DNA of 51,901 nucleotides from JBBTCJ01 sp038043285. GTDB lineage: Bacteria; Planctomycetota; Phycisphaerae; UBA1845. Below are positions 41,391-49,541 of the stretch, piece by piece; the stretch's first letter is position 1, and each line of letters starts with the position of its first letter. The notes beneath the pieces were generated by a model. The model did no database searches. It saw only the letters and a program-made list of their open reading frames with translations, and was not told the DNA's origin. Made by a program: the position numbers and the translations under genes. Where the stretch lies: NCBI GenBank assembly GCA_038043285.1, contig JBBTCJ010000085.1:1-51901 (forward strand), read 5' to 3'.

Positions 41391-42416
41391 ATGGAACATG
41401 CGAATGGTTCGAACTCTTTGCGGCGTCGGCCGCGACGGCTTCGTCGGAGCGAAGCCATCCGCAGCCTGGTGCGTGAGACGGAACTGATGCCGCAGCGGCT
41501 GGTGCTGCCGCAGTTCGTCATGGAGGGGAGAGGCAGGTCCGAGGCCATCGGGGCGATGCCGGGACGATCTCGGCACTCCATTGATCGAACGATCGAGGAG
41601 TGCAGGCAGGCCATCGACCTGGGGGTCAACGCCTTCGCGTTGTTTCCCCTCGTGAATCCTTCGCTCAAGACGAATGACGCGCGGGAGGCGTTCAACGCGG
41701 ACAACCTGCTTTGCCGGGCTGTGCAGGGCATCAAGGAGGTTTGCCCGGGGGCGTGCGTCATTACGGACATCGCCCTGGACCCCTACTCGATCGTGGGCCA
41801 CGACGGATTGGTAAGCCCTGGGGGCGTGGTGCTCAACGACGAGACGGTCGCGGTGCTGGCCAAGATGGCGGTGGTTCACGCGCGGGCGGGAGCGGACATC
41901 GTCGCGCCGTCGGACATGATGGACGGACGCGTCGGGGCGATTCGGGCGGCGCTGGACGAAGCCGGGTTTCAGGACGTGGCGATCATCAGTTACACGGCCA
42001 AGTACGCTTCGGCGTTCTACGGACCGTTTCGCGAAGCCCTGGATTCGGCGCCGGTGGAGGCGCCGAACGTTCCCCGCGATAAGAAGACCTATCAGATGGA
42101 TCCGGCGAACGCCCGCGAGGCGCTGATCGAGGCGATGCTCGACGAAGCGGAAGGCGCGGACATGATGATGGTCAAGCCGGGTCTGCCCTACCTGGACGTC
42201 ATCGCGCGGTTGCGGCAGTGCACCGATCTGCCGATTGCGGCGTATCACGTGAGCGGCGAATACGCGATGGTGAAGGCCGCGGCGCAGATGGGATGGCTGG
42301 ACGAGCGCCGGTGTATGACGGAATCGCTGACGTCGATCGCCCGCGCCGGCGCCGACGTGATCTTCACTTACGCCGCCCTGGACTACGCGAGGTGGTGGCG
42401 AGAGCGTTTCGTATAG
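41391..42416 (+). CDS. hemB: Delta-aminolevulinic acid dehydratase (porphobilinogen synthase)
   Basis: Condenses two 5-aminolevulinate molecules to porphobilinogen. The two Schiff-base/active-site lysines are Lys204 in SYTAKYASAFYGPF and Lys262 in MMMVKPGLPYLD; the allosteric/metal region is DIALDPYSIVGHDGLV, which lacks the three cysteines of zinc enzymes and points to the magnesium-dependent class. The ATG at 41391 has GAAGGGAGG about ten bases upstream and starts at the R-R-L-R-R-S motif of the family; the frame continues upstream without homology. The 3' end overlaps the convergent hemD by 34 bases. Confidence 0.95.
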   Translation: MEHANGSNSLRRRPRRLRRSEAIRSLVRETELMPQRLVLPQFVMEGRGRSEAIGAMPGRSRHSIDRTIEECRQAIDLGVNAFALFPLVNPSLKTNDAREAFNADNLLCRAVQGIKEVCPGACVITDIALDPYSIVGHDGLVSPGGVVLNDETVAVLAKMAVVHARAGADIVAPSDMMDGRVGAIRAALDEAGFQDVAIISYTAKYASAFYGPFREALDSAPVEAPNVPRDKKTYQMDPANAREALIEAMLDEAEGADMMMVKPGLPYLDVIARLRQCTDLPIAAYHVSGEYAMVKAAAQMGWLDERRCMTESLTSIARAGADVIFTYAALDYARWWRERFV

Positions 42417-43060
42417 TCCAGGATCGCCGCCGCCAGGGAGGCGAAGGTTCTGTCCGGTGCCTCGATGGTCGGCGTGACGCCGATTCCGCGCAGGGCCTTT
42501 GAGGTGGTCGGGCCGATGCTGGCGTAGGGTCGATCGACGCGCCCGACGGCCTGAACGGCCGAGGGACTGGCGACGCCCACCACGTCGATGCGCTCAACGA
42601 TGCGGCGGTCAAAGTCACGCCGGACAGTCTGGTAAAGGATCGGGCAACTGAGTTCGACGCCCGCCCAACCCGGTCGGGCCTCGACCAGCGAAGAGCGCGG
42701 GTAGCAGACCTTGCCTACGGTCATCCGGGACGCAAGCTCTTCAAACAGGCTCGCGGCGTCGCCGCCGCGGCTGACCAGTTCGACGCGCAATCCGCACTCC
42801 AGGGCGGCTCGCCGCGACGATTCTCCGACAACGGCAACGCGTGGACCGGGCGGCATTGGCGCGGCTACGGAGCGAACGGCGAAGGGGCTGGTCAGCACGA
42901 GCCAATCGTTTGGTCCCAAGTTTGCGACGCTGGCGGCGCAGTCATCGACGACTTGGCGTGCAAGCACCGGTTCAAGCACGGCCGAGAGTCCCGCCGCATG
43001 AAGGGCCAAGCAGAAGGGGCCGTCCGGTTCCTCGTCTCGCGTGACCCAGACCCTGAGCAT
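42383..43060 (-). CDS. hemD: Uroporphyrinogen III synthase
   Basis: Converts hydroxymethylbilane to uroporphyrinogen III. HemD sequences are poorly conserved; here the assignment rests on the two-domain pattern (N-terminal ML-R-V-W-V-T-R, then DWLVLTSPFAVRSV, RVAVVGESSRRAAL, the Y-P-R-S-S linker, DVVGVASPSAVQAV and Y-A-S-I-G-P-T-T-S-K-A-L, the canonical I-G-x-x-T) and on position behind hemC. The 225-residue length is normal. The ATG at 43060 has AGGGA seven bases before it; a GTG at 43078 is less likely. It overlaps hemB tail to tail. Confidence 0.9.
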   Translation of the reverse strand: MLRVWVTRDEEPDGPFCLALHAAGLSAVLEPVLARQVVDDCAASVANLGPNDWLVLTSPFAVRSVAAPMPPGPRVAVVGESSRRAALECGLRVELVSRGGDAASLFEELASRMTVGKVCYPRSSLVEARPGWAGVELSCPILYQTVRRDFDRRIVERIDVVGVASPSAVQAVGRVDRPYASIGPTTSKALRGIGVTPTIEAPDRTFASLAAAILDYTKRSRHHLA

Positions 43061-43106
43061 GGCGATTCCCTGACTCACTCATGCGTTGCCGGGACGCATT
43101 GGGATC

Positions 43107-43126
43107 CCGCGGGCCGAAGCCCGCGG
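43107..43126. repeat. Palindromic repeat between hemC and hemD
   Basis: CCGCGGGCCGAAGCCCGCGG, a perfect inverted repeat with a two-base centre, in the 87-base gap between the hemC stop and the hemD start. Such a hairpin inside an operon could attenuate or stabilise the hemD transcript. Same family as at 16445, 25768, 34803 and 45468. Confidence 0.85.
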
Positions 43127-43147
43127 CGCGCGTACTACCACGGCTTC

Positions 43148-44038
43148 TCAGCTCGAGCAGTTCAGTTCGGCCTGCAAGCGTTTCGCCAAGCGTTCGCCCA
43201 TCTCCGTCGGGTCTCGACCGACTTCCGTTCCCTCGACCACGCGCGAGAAATCGTCGGTGAAGAGCTGCCCGTGGAGGCGGATGGTCCCCGCGTCGATGAG
43301 CGCGTGGGCGCCGAGGGGCACGTGACAACCGGCGCCGATGACCTTGAGGAACTGTCGCTCGGCCTCGACGGCCAAACGCGACTCGGCGTGATCGAGCGTG
43401 GCTGCCGTTGCGCGAGCGGGATCGTCGGCGCGAGTCTGTACCGCGAGGGCGCCCTGCGCGGGAGAAGGGACGAATCGGTCCATGGGGAGGTCGATTCGAT
43501 GCCGGGGATGAAGTTGGAGCCGCTTCAATCCGGCGGCCGCAAGCACCACGCCGTCGATCGCGCCTTCCTCGACCTTCCGTACCCGGGTCGGGACATTGCC
43601 TCGGATGGGTACCAGCGTAATCGGCGCATGGCGTCGGAATTGGGCGGCACGACGCGGACTGCTGGTCCCCAGGCGGAAGCCGGGCGGAATATTTCCGAGA
43701 TCGACCGGCGCGCGGGTTACGAGCACGTCGTGGGCCACCTCGCGGCAAGGAATCGCGGCGATGACCAATCCTGGGGTGGCCGCGGTGGGTACGTCCTTGA
43801 AGCTATGCACGGCCAAGTCGATCTCGCGGCGCAGCATCGCTTGCTCGATGGCGCTGACGAATCCGCCCGCGGGCCAATCGGCGTCGAACTTCTGCTCGGT
43901 GGCCACGTCGCCGTGCGTTTTAATGATCACCCGCTGAATGTCCAGCTTAGGATGGGCTTTGAGGAGAAGGTCGCAGACCCATCCTGTTTGCCAAAGGGCG
44001 AGTTCACTTCCGCGGGTTCCAACGCGCAACACGCTCAT
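43148..44038 (-). CDS. hemC: Hydroxymethylbilane synthase (porphobilinogen deaminase)
   Basis: Joins four porphobilinogen units into the linear tetrapyrrole. Visible are GTRGSELALWQT at the N-terminus, the catalytic Asp82 in LAVHSFKDVPT, GTSSPRRAAQF with R-G-N-V-P-T-R, LAAAGLKRL, and the dipyrromethane-anchoring Cys238 in VIGAGCHVPLGAHA. Length of 296 residues fits. The ATG overlaps the hemL stop by four bases. It precedes hemD, with a palindromic repeat in the gap. Confidence 0.96.
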   Translation of the reverse strand: MSVLRVGTRGSELALWQTGWVCDLLLKAHPKLDIQRVIIKTHGDVATEQKFDADWPAGGFVSAIEQAMLRREIDLAVHSFKDVPTAATPGLVIAAIPCREVAHDVLVTRAPVDLGNIPPGFRLGTSSPRRAAQFRRHAPITLVPIRGNVPTRVRKVEEGAIDGVVLAAAGLKRLQLHPRHRIDLPMDRFVPSPAQGALAVQTRADDPARATAATLDHAESRLAVEAERQFLKVIGAGCHVPLGAHALIDAGTIRLHGQLFTDDFSRVVEGTEVGRDPTEMGERLAKRLQAELNCSS

Positions 44039-45357
44039 GTCGTGATCTCATCCAGGGCGTCGCCGGCGACCCGAAGCACTTCGTCAATGATCCCCGAATC
44101 GTGGGCGGCGGAGACGAAGAACGCTTCGTACCCGGAGGGCGGAAGCCAAACCCCGCGTCGCAGCATCGCTCGGAAGAAAGCCGCGAATCTCTCATGGTTG
44201 GCAACCTGGGCGTCCGCGAAATTACGCAGGGGCCTGTCGGAGAATGCAACCCCTAACATGCCCCCGCACGACCCGGCTTGGATGACTACGCCCCGCCGGG
44301 AGGCCGCCGATTGAAGACCCTTTTCCAGGAAACTGCTTGTTTGCCCCAGTTGCTCGTAGAAGCCAGGTTCGCGGCAAAGGTGCAGCGTGGCGATTCCGGC
44401 CGCCAGGGCGACGGGATTGCCGCTGAGGGTTCCCGCCTGGTACATCGGACCCACCGGGCTGACCTGGTTCATGACGTCGCGCGAAGCCCCGTAGGCAGCC
44501 ACCGGCATTCCCCCGCCGATGACCTTGCCCAGGCAGGTGATGTCGGGGCGAATTCCGCAGAGGTGTTGATACCCGCCCCATGCGACGCGGAAGCCGGTCA
44601 TCACCTCGTCAAAAATAAGCAGAGCGCCGAAGCGGTCGCAAAGGGATCGCAGCGTCGGGAGGAATCCCTCCGTCGGTTCGGCGTATCCGAAGTTCCCTGC
44701 GAGCGGCTCGACAATGATCGCGGCGACGTCGGAGCCATGTTGATCCAATAGGCGCTCGACGGCGTTGGCGTCGTTGTAGTGTGCAAGGAGCGTCGACTCG
44801 GCGAAGGAGGCGGGCACGCCCGCGGATTTGGGGATGCCGAAGGTCGCCGCCCCGGACCCGGCTGCGACCAGCAGGGAATCGACGTGTCCATGATAGCACC
44901 CCAGAAACTTGATGATCCGGGTTCGTCCGGTCACCGCGCGTGCCAGCCGGATGGCGCTCATGGTCGCCTCGGTTCCGCTGCTCACGAAGCGGATCGAGTC
45001 AATGGAGGGGAATACGTCGGTGAGGAGTTCAGCCAGTTCGACCTCGGCTTTGCAGCAGGCGCCGAAGCCAAGCCCGCGCCCGACGGCGGCGCGGACGGCC
45101 TCGACCACGGCGGGGTGGGCGTGGCCGACAATGGCCGGCCCCCATGCGCCGACGAGGTCCACGAACCGCCGGCCATCGATGCTGAAAACGTACGGGCCTT
45201 CGGCGCGTTCGACAAAGAACGGCTCACCGCCAACGGCGCCGAACGCCCTCACGGGACTGCTCACGCCGCCGGGCATGACCAGGCAGGCCCGGCGATACCA
45301 GGCTGGAGATTCGCGTGAGTTCATGGGTGCGTCGGGTTTCCGTTGCGTGTCGATCAT
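44035..45357 (-). CDS. hemL: Glutamate-1-semialdehyde 2,1-aminomutase
   Basis: PLP-dependent enzyme that converts the product of glutamyl-tRNA reductase to 5-aminolevulinate. PLP Lys278 in CLGKVIGGGMPVAAYG, Asp250 in LLIFDEVMTGFRV, and the PLP-phosphate loop VSSGTEATMSAIRLAR are present. It shows the usual N-terminal PGGVSSPVRAFGAVGG. The 440-residue length is normal. ATG at 45357 with GGAAGGA upstream is preferred to a second ATG at 45324. First gene of the minus-strand haem operon, whose enzyme acts directly after the HemA domain on the other strand. Confidence 0.97.
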   Translation of the reverse strand: MIDTQRKPDAPMNSRESPAWYRRACLVMPGGVSSPVRAFGAVGGEPFFVERAEGPYVFSIDGRRFVDLVGAWGPAIVGHAHPAVVEAVRAAVGRGLGFGACCKAEVELAELLTDVFPSIDSIRFVSSGTEATMSAIRLARAVTGRTRIIKFLGCYHGHVDSLLVAAGSGAATFGIPKSAGVPASFAESTLLAHYNDANAVERLLDQHGSDVAAIIVEPLAGNFGYAEPTEGFLPTLRSLCDRFGALLIFDEVMTGFRVAWGGYQHLCGIRPDITCLGKVIGGGMPVAAYGASRDVMNQVSPVGPMYQAGTLSGNPVALAAGIATLHLCREPGFYEQLGQTSSFLEKGLQSAASRRGVVIQAGSCGGMLGVAFSDRPLRNFADAQVANHERFAAFFRAMLRRGVWLPPSGYEAFFVSAAHDSGIIDEVLRVAGDALDEITT

Positions 45358-45467
45358 GTTGTCTTCGGTCCTTCCCGGTTGCGGCAGTCTATCCGAAACG
45401 GATGCAAGAAGCGTGCCGTGGGTTGCCCGGCCGGTTGAACGGGGCGTTCCTTAGTATCCCGACGATC

Positions 45468-45487
45468 GCGCGGGCTGAAGCCCGCGG
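45468..45487. repeat. Palindromic repeat between queA and hemL
   Basis: GCGCGGGCTGAAGCCCGCGG in the gap between the queA stop and the hemL start region; member of the same dispersed family as at 43107. Confidence 0.85.
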
Positions 45488-45504
45488 CTCGGAAAAGAAG
45501 CGAC

Positions 45505-46875
45505 TCAATCGGAGGAATCCCGCCGGATGCCGGTCGATGCGACGAACATGGCGTCGCCGTAGCTGTAAAAGCGGTAGCGCTCCAAGATGGCGTGGGCGTA
45601 GGCGCGGCGGGTGAGATCGCAACCCGCAAAGGCCATCACCAAAGCCAGCAGCGTGCTTCTGGGCAGGTGAAAGTTGGTCAGCAGCGCGTCCACGATACGG
45701 AAGTCAAATGGCGGATAGATCAGCAGGTCCGTCGTGCCGGTACATGGCACGAGGTCGCGAGGCGAGGAAGGTGATTGTCGATGGTCGATGGACGATTTGC
45801 GATTGGACAAGATGGCGGCGCCGGGGGCGCGATGGGCGGCGGATTCCAGGACGCGGAGGGTGGTGGTCCCGACGGCGACGATCCGACCGCCGCGCGCTCG
45901 GCAGCGGTTGACCGCATCGGCGGCGGTTGCGGTCAGATCGAACCATTCCTCGTGCATCACGTGGCGGGTGAGGTCTTCCACCGCGACAGGTTTGAACGTG
46001 CCCAGCCCGACGTGCAGCGTGACATAGGCGATCTCGACGCCACCCAACGCGATCCTGCTCAACAAATCCTGCGTGAGATGCAAACCGGCGGTTGGCGCGG
46101 CGACGGCGCCGGGGCGCTGGGCAAACACCGTCTGGTACCGCGACCGGTCGAGGTTTGCACGCGCGTCGGCGATCTTGTGGCGACGAATGTAGGGGGGCAA
46201 AGGCGTCGTGCCGACCTCCGCAAGGATTCGTTCGACGGGGTCGGAACGGTTGATTCGCGCCAGCCATCGACCGCTGCCAAGGGATTGGATGAGTTGGAGC
46301 GTGACAAGATGCGGCAGGGCGGTCTTTGCCCCACGAGTGCGTTGCCCGGCCGCTCCGCCGTGATCCTCGATCGCATCGGGCGGCATATCCAAGATTGGGG
46401 GCGACTTCCCTGTATCCCCCCTTGCCAAGGGGGGAGGCGTTCCGCCGGCGTCTTCGCCTGCCCGGGGAGGAGGCGATACCGCCGTGTCCTTGGTTTCCGA
46501 GGAAGGAGGTGGAACGTGGAGTGACTCGCCGAGGCGAAGTCGGCGTGAGCCTTCCAGTAGCACGTTCCAAACACCCGGTCTTGGCTCGGCCACGAACAGT
46601 CCCTTCACGGTGCCGCCGGTGGTTCGATAGGCGGTGAACTTCGCGGGCAGAACTCGCGTGTCGTTGACGACGAGCAGGTCGGCGGGGCCAAGGAAGTCGG
46701 GCAGGCGAGTGATCGTGGAGTCCCGGAGCGAGGCGTCCGTCCGATCCACGATCAACAGGCGGGCGTCCTCGCGGCGTGGCGGCGGAACCTGGGCGATCAG
46801 TTCGTCCGGAAGCGAGTAGTCGAGTTCGCGCACCGCGAAACTGGGTCGTGGGTCCGAGTTGGCGTCCGGTTCCAT
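45505..46875 (-). CDS. queA: tRNA S-adenosylmethionine ribosyltransferase-isomerase (QueA) with two extra insertions
   Basis: Enzyme of queuosine synthesis that transfers the ribosyl part of SAM onto 7-aminomethyl-7-deazaguanine in tRNA. Family motifs: ELDYSLPDELIAQVP at the start, LLVVNDTRVLPAK, ERYQTVFA-type region here RYQTVFAQRPGAVAAPTAGL, the AYVTLHVGLGTF motif, MHEEWFDL and the terminal TNFHLPRSTLLALVMAFAG, plus Y-S-Y-G-D-A-M-F. The start at 46875 fits the family; the product has 456 residues against about 345-360 normally. The excess is two in-frame insertions: one of about 65 residues (about 46325-46515, Pro/Gly/Thr rich) and one of about 20 residues (about 45755-45840). Both map on repeat-type DNA, suggesting later acquisition. 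Confidence 0.93.
   Translation of the reverse strand: MEPDANSDPRPSFAVRELDYSLPDELIAQVPPPRREDARLLIVDRTDASLRDSTITRLPDFLGPADLLVVNDTRVLPAKFTAYRTTGGTVKGLFVAEPRPGVWNVLLEGSRRLRLGESLHVPPPSSETKDTAVSPPPRAGEDAGGTPPPLARGDTGKSPPILDMPPDAIEDHGGAAGQRTRGAKTALPHLVTLQLIQSLGSGRWLARINRSDPVERILAEVGTTPLPPYIRRHKIADARANLDRSRYQTVFAQRPGAVAAPTAGLHLTQDLLSRIALGGVEIAYVTLHVGLGTFKPVAVEDLTRHVMHEEWFDLTATAADAVNRCRARGGRIVAVGTTTLRVLESAAHRAPGAAILSNRKSSIDHRQSPSSPRDLVPCTGTTDLLIYPPFDFRIVDALLTNFHLPRSTLLALVMAFAGCDLTRRAYAHAILERYRFYSYGDAMFVASTGIRRDSSD
45770..45815. repeat. Repeat-derived in-frame insertion in queA, site 2
   Basis: Short direct-repeat-like DNA (GATTGTCGATGGTCGATGG and similar GATTTGCGATTGG units) inside queA, corresponding to about 15-20 extra residues between two conserved family motifs. 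I recall this type of purine/T-rich iteration as a scattered short repeat in several bacterial genomes; identity is not certain. Confidence 0.5.
46416..46434. repeat. Palindromic repeat in queA, site 1
   Basis: CCCCCCTTGCCAAGGGGGG, perfect inverted repeat, at the centre of the larger low-complexity insertion of queA. The surrounding 46325-46515 stretch has no counterpart in the enzyme family. Confidence 0.75.
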
Positions 46876-46939
46876 CGAGTGCGGTATGACGCGGGAATGA
46901 CAGAGCGTCAAGAGCACAAACCCCACCTGAGCAACGCCC

Positions 46940-47482
46940 CTACGGCACGGTCAGAGCGCCGTCGCACTCCACGGTAAAGCTGATCGTTCCCGATACGTCC
47001 GTCACCGCCAGGTCCGCCGTCGCTGCCGCTTGGATCGAACCAGCGAAGAGGTGATACGACTCGATCAGTTCGCCATCGATGGAAATGCCCGGCAACGTCG
47101 GGCGCGGCGTATAGGTCACGATCAGGTGGTGCGGCATTCGGACCACGTCGGTGATCTCGAACGCCAGGTCGGCTGTGGGAATCGACCGCACGACGGCCTC
47201 CCCGATCACGACGTCCACCTCATTGATGGCCATGGTCCCGTCGGCGTCAACGGTAAACGTGACCGGAACGGTGAATTGATCTTGAGTCGTGCCGCCGGGT
47301 CCGTCTTCCGCCTGGATCGAGCAGGTCAACTCGCCGGTGTAATTGCCCGGTACGAATCCCGACCCGAACATGCCGCAGCCGGCGGTCACGCATCCACCCA
47401 CGACCGCGACAACGGCAAGAAGCGATCGGGCCTGTGTGGTTGTGCCTCGGAACGACAATCGCCGGCAAACTTCTCGCTGCAT
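46940..47482 (-). CDS. Putative secreted lipoprotein
   Basis: A 180-residue product starting M-Q-R-E-V-C-R-R-L with a hydrophobic region ending VTAGC (lipobox). The mature part is beta-rich, with two Ig- or jelly-roll-like strand groups and repeated acidic/Thr patches. A GGGAGG nine bases upstream supports the ATG at 47482. No known family was recognised. It lies behind a degraded DUF4160 gene; the N-terminal MDDL-type upstream extension is the DUF4160 remnant, not part of this protein. Confidence 0.7.
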   Translation of the reverse strand: MQREVCRRLSFRGTTTQARSLLAVVAVVGGCVTAGCGMFGSGFVPGNYTGELTCSIQAEDGPGGTTQDQFTVPVTFTVDADGTMAINEVDVVIGEAVVRSIPTADLAFEITDVVRMPHHLIVTYTPRPTLPGISIDGELIESYHLFAGSIQAAATADLAVTDVSGTISFTVECDGALTVP

Positions 47483-47490
47483 GATCGAGC

Positions 47491-47674
47491 AACCTCCCAA
47501 CGTCCCCACAACCAGTCCGCGAGCACGCGGACTCAACTCGCCGTCGAGCATTCGAAGATCATCCACAAAGAACCTTGCCCGCTGTCATCCGTAGCGAGCG
47601 TGGAAGTGCGCAGGCTCATGGTGGTTATCGTACATGGCGATGATGATTCCGAAAAACCGACTGATCTCGGGCAT
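47491..47674 (-). pseudogene. DUF4160 gene remnant with in-frame TGA
   Basis: From the ATG at 47674 the frame reads MPEISRFFGIIIAMYDNHHE and PAHFHARYG, the classic DUF4160 start with the H-x-H motif. It hits a TGA at 47585-47587. The same frame then continues QRARFFVDDLRMLDGELSPR and ARGLVV, as in intact homologues. After that it runs into the upstream region of the lipoprotein gene. The final part of the domain is missing. The gene is thus interrupted and truncated; the TGA replaces what is usually a Glu or other residue, not Trp. No DUF2442 partner is next to it. Confidence 0.72.
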
Positions 47675-47723
47675 GCCGATAGGATAACGTGAGACTTCCT
47701 CATCGAACAACCCTGCTCGCCGG

Positions 47724-47759
47724 GTGCCCCATCCCTTCCACCAGGAAAGATTGGGGCAC
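47724..47759. repeat. Palindromic repeat GTGCCCCATCC...GGGGCAC
   Basis: A hairpin element with arms GTGCCCCA and TTGGGGCAC; relative of the one at 16490-16524. It lies between the DUF4160 remnant and the TauE-like gene. Confidence 0.7.
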
Positions 47760-47958
47760 CAAGGCATATGCCCAATCCTTCGCTTCGCCTGACGGTCCGC
47801 CTCAGCGTAAACTATCCCTCCAGAGGAACCGCAACCTCACGGCCGCGGTCCGGTCGTACCTCGGCGGTCCCCGGATCGAGCGGTGACGGACCGCGGAACG
47901 GGAACGCGAAGTCACGACGCACTGGAAGTATCGGGGCCAGACGGCGCAGGACAGCTTG

Positions 47959-48813
47959 ATGGACACGATCGTACTCTCAGCCGTCGGCGTGGTGGTCGGC
48001 CTCGCCGGCGGAATGTTCGGCATCGGCGGGGGCATCGTGTTGATTCCCGCGCTGACCGAAATCTTCGGTCCCGACCAGCACCGTTATCAGGCGGCGGCGA
48101 TGATCGTGAACTTCTGCGTTGCGATCCCCGCTGTCGTCCAGCACCGCCGGGCGCGGGCGATCGATGCACCGACGGTGGCCCGGCTGATTCCCGCGGCCTT
48201 GCTGGCGATTCTGCTGGGCGTCGGCGTCAGTGAGTTGCAGGTCTTCAGCGGCGAAGGCCAGCGTTTTCTGCAGCTGCTATTTGCGTGCTTCCTCATGTAT
48301 TGCGGCATCAGCGAGGGAGGCTGGTTGCTTCGCGGAGAAGCAGCGCGCGGCAGCCCGGACCTCCCATCCCCGAATGCTCCGGTCGCCCCTCCCTCCCTCG
48401 AACGCACGCTGGCCGTCGCCGGACCCACCGGGTTCATCGCCGGGTTCCTCGGCGTGGGCGGCGGAATCGTCGCCGTTCCGTTGCAGCGAAAGTTCCTGGC
48501 CATTCCGCTGCGCCGCGCCATCGCCAACTCAGCCGCCATGATCATCGCCACGGCCTTCGTCGGCGCGATCGCCAAGAACTACGCCTACGCCGCGGACCAT
48601 GACGGCTCGCTGGCGCCGGTGGCCCTCGCTTTGAGCGTTGTTCCGACGGCGGTCCTCGGAAGCCTCGTAGGAAGCGATCTCACGCACCGCCTGCGGCTGC
48701 GCATCCTGCATCTGCTGTTCATCATGCTCCTGTTGGTCTCGGCCGTGCGACTGGGTCAGGGCGCGCTGCGGTCACCGAAGGAAGACGGGCGGGCGGCGGC
48801 GGTCGCGCGATAA
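47959..48813 (+). CDS. TauE/SafE family membrane exporter
   Basis: Eight-helix sulfite/organosulfonate-exporter family (TauE/SafE) protein of 284 residues. The paired repeats are visible: VVVGLAGGMFGIGGGIVLIPAL in the N-half and TGFIAGFLGVGGGIVAVPLQ in the C-half, both with the G-x-G-G-G motif of the family, plus several further hydrophobic helices. The transported anion cannot be inferred. ATG at 47959; TTG at 47956 adjoins it. Its 3' end overlaps the convergent GNAT gene by 58 bases. Confidence 0.88.
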   Translation: MDTIVLSAVGVVVGLAGGMFGIGGGIVLIPALTEIFGPDQHRYQAAAMIVNFCVAIPAVVQHRRARAIDAPTVARLIPAALLAILLGVGVSELQVFSGEGQRFLQLLFACFLMYCGISEGGWLLRGEAARGSPDLPSPNAPVAPPSLERTLAVAGPTGFIAGFLGVGGGIVAVPLQRKFLAIPLRRAIANSAAMIIATAFVGAIAKNYAYAADHDGSLAPVALALSVVPTAVLGSLVGSDLTHRLRLRILHLLFIMLLLVSAVRLGQGALRSPKEDGRAAAVAR

Positions 48814-49355
48814 TCGGTCTGGGTCAACTCGTAGCGCAGCAGTCGGTAGCTCGATCCCGAGGCTCCGGTTCGGTGCAGTTCCTCTCCCACTCGCCGAAAT
48901 CCGGCGGACTCGTAACAGCGGATGGCCGGCGCGTTGCGCGGAAACACCACCAGGCAAATGCGCTCTGCCCCGCGGCGATCCAACGCTTCGGCACTCAGCC
49001 AACGGAGGAAGAATCGCCCGTATCCTCGTCCGCGATCCGCGGGCCGAATGACCACGTGTCCGATCCACAAGTCGGTCGTCCGCGATCGAATGGGGTTCAA
49101 TTCGCAGTAACCGACGAGCGTCGAAGGACCATGTCCATCGGCGCGGCAAAGCGCGTAGGCTGAGCCGCCGGGTTTGACCCACTCGACGACCTTCCGCGAC
49201 GTCAACGGCGGCTCGGTGCTGGGGGCGAGCCACAGCAAATCCTGCTCGGTTTGCACCCACGCCGCGACCTCCGCGGCCCACAAGGGATCGAAGGCATCGA
49301 CCCGAAGGTCAGTTGGTCTGGAAGCCGTCATACTCGATCGAGGGGGGATGGCCAT
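48756..49355 (-). CDS. GNAT family N-acetyltransferase
   Basis: Acetyltransferase with the core HVVIRPADRGRGYGRFFLRW (motif A, R-G-x-G-x-G/A) and NAPAIRCYESAGFRRVG (motif B, N-x-x-A-x-x-[CL]-Y-x-x-x-G-F), as in RimI-like proteins. About 199 residues from the ATG at 49355; an ATG at 49331 is an alternative, and the open frame goes much further upstream without similarity. Substrate unknown. Convergent with and overlapping the TauE-like gene by 58 bases. Confidence 0.85.
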   Translation of the reverse strand: MAIPPRSSMTASRPTDLRVDAFDPLWAAEVAAWVQTEQDLLWLAPSTEPPLTSRKVVEWVKPGGSAYALCRADGHGPSTLVGYCELNPIRSRTTDLWIGHVVIRPADRGRGYGRFFLRWLSAEALDRRGAERICLVVFPRNAPAIRCYESAGFRRVGEELHRTGASGSSYRLLRYELTQTDYRATAAARPSSFGDRSAP

Positions 49356-49541
49356 CGGTTCCGGCGTTTCGACCTGAACAGGCGCGGCCGCCACGGCGCG
49401 CCTGCCCCGGACATCGTGCCACGGGGGGGATGCGGCGCGGCGAGACGAAAGATCCTGCAAAATACCCAGCGCGCGGACCCGCGTCGGTCCTCGCATTTTG
49501 GGGCGCTCTTAGGGTGACTCCAACCGCGCCGCCGGGGAAAC

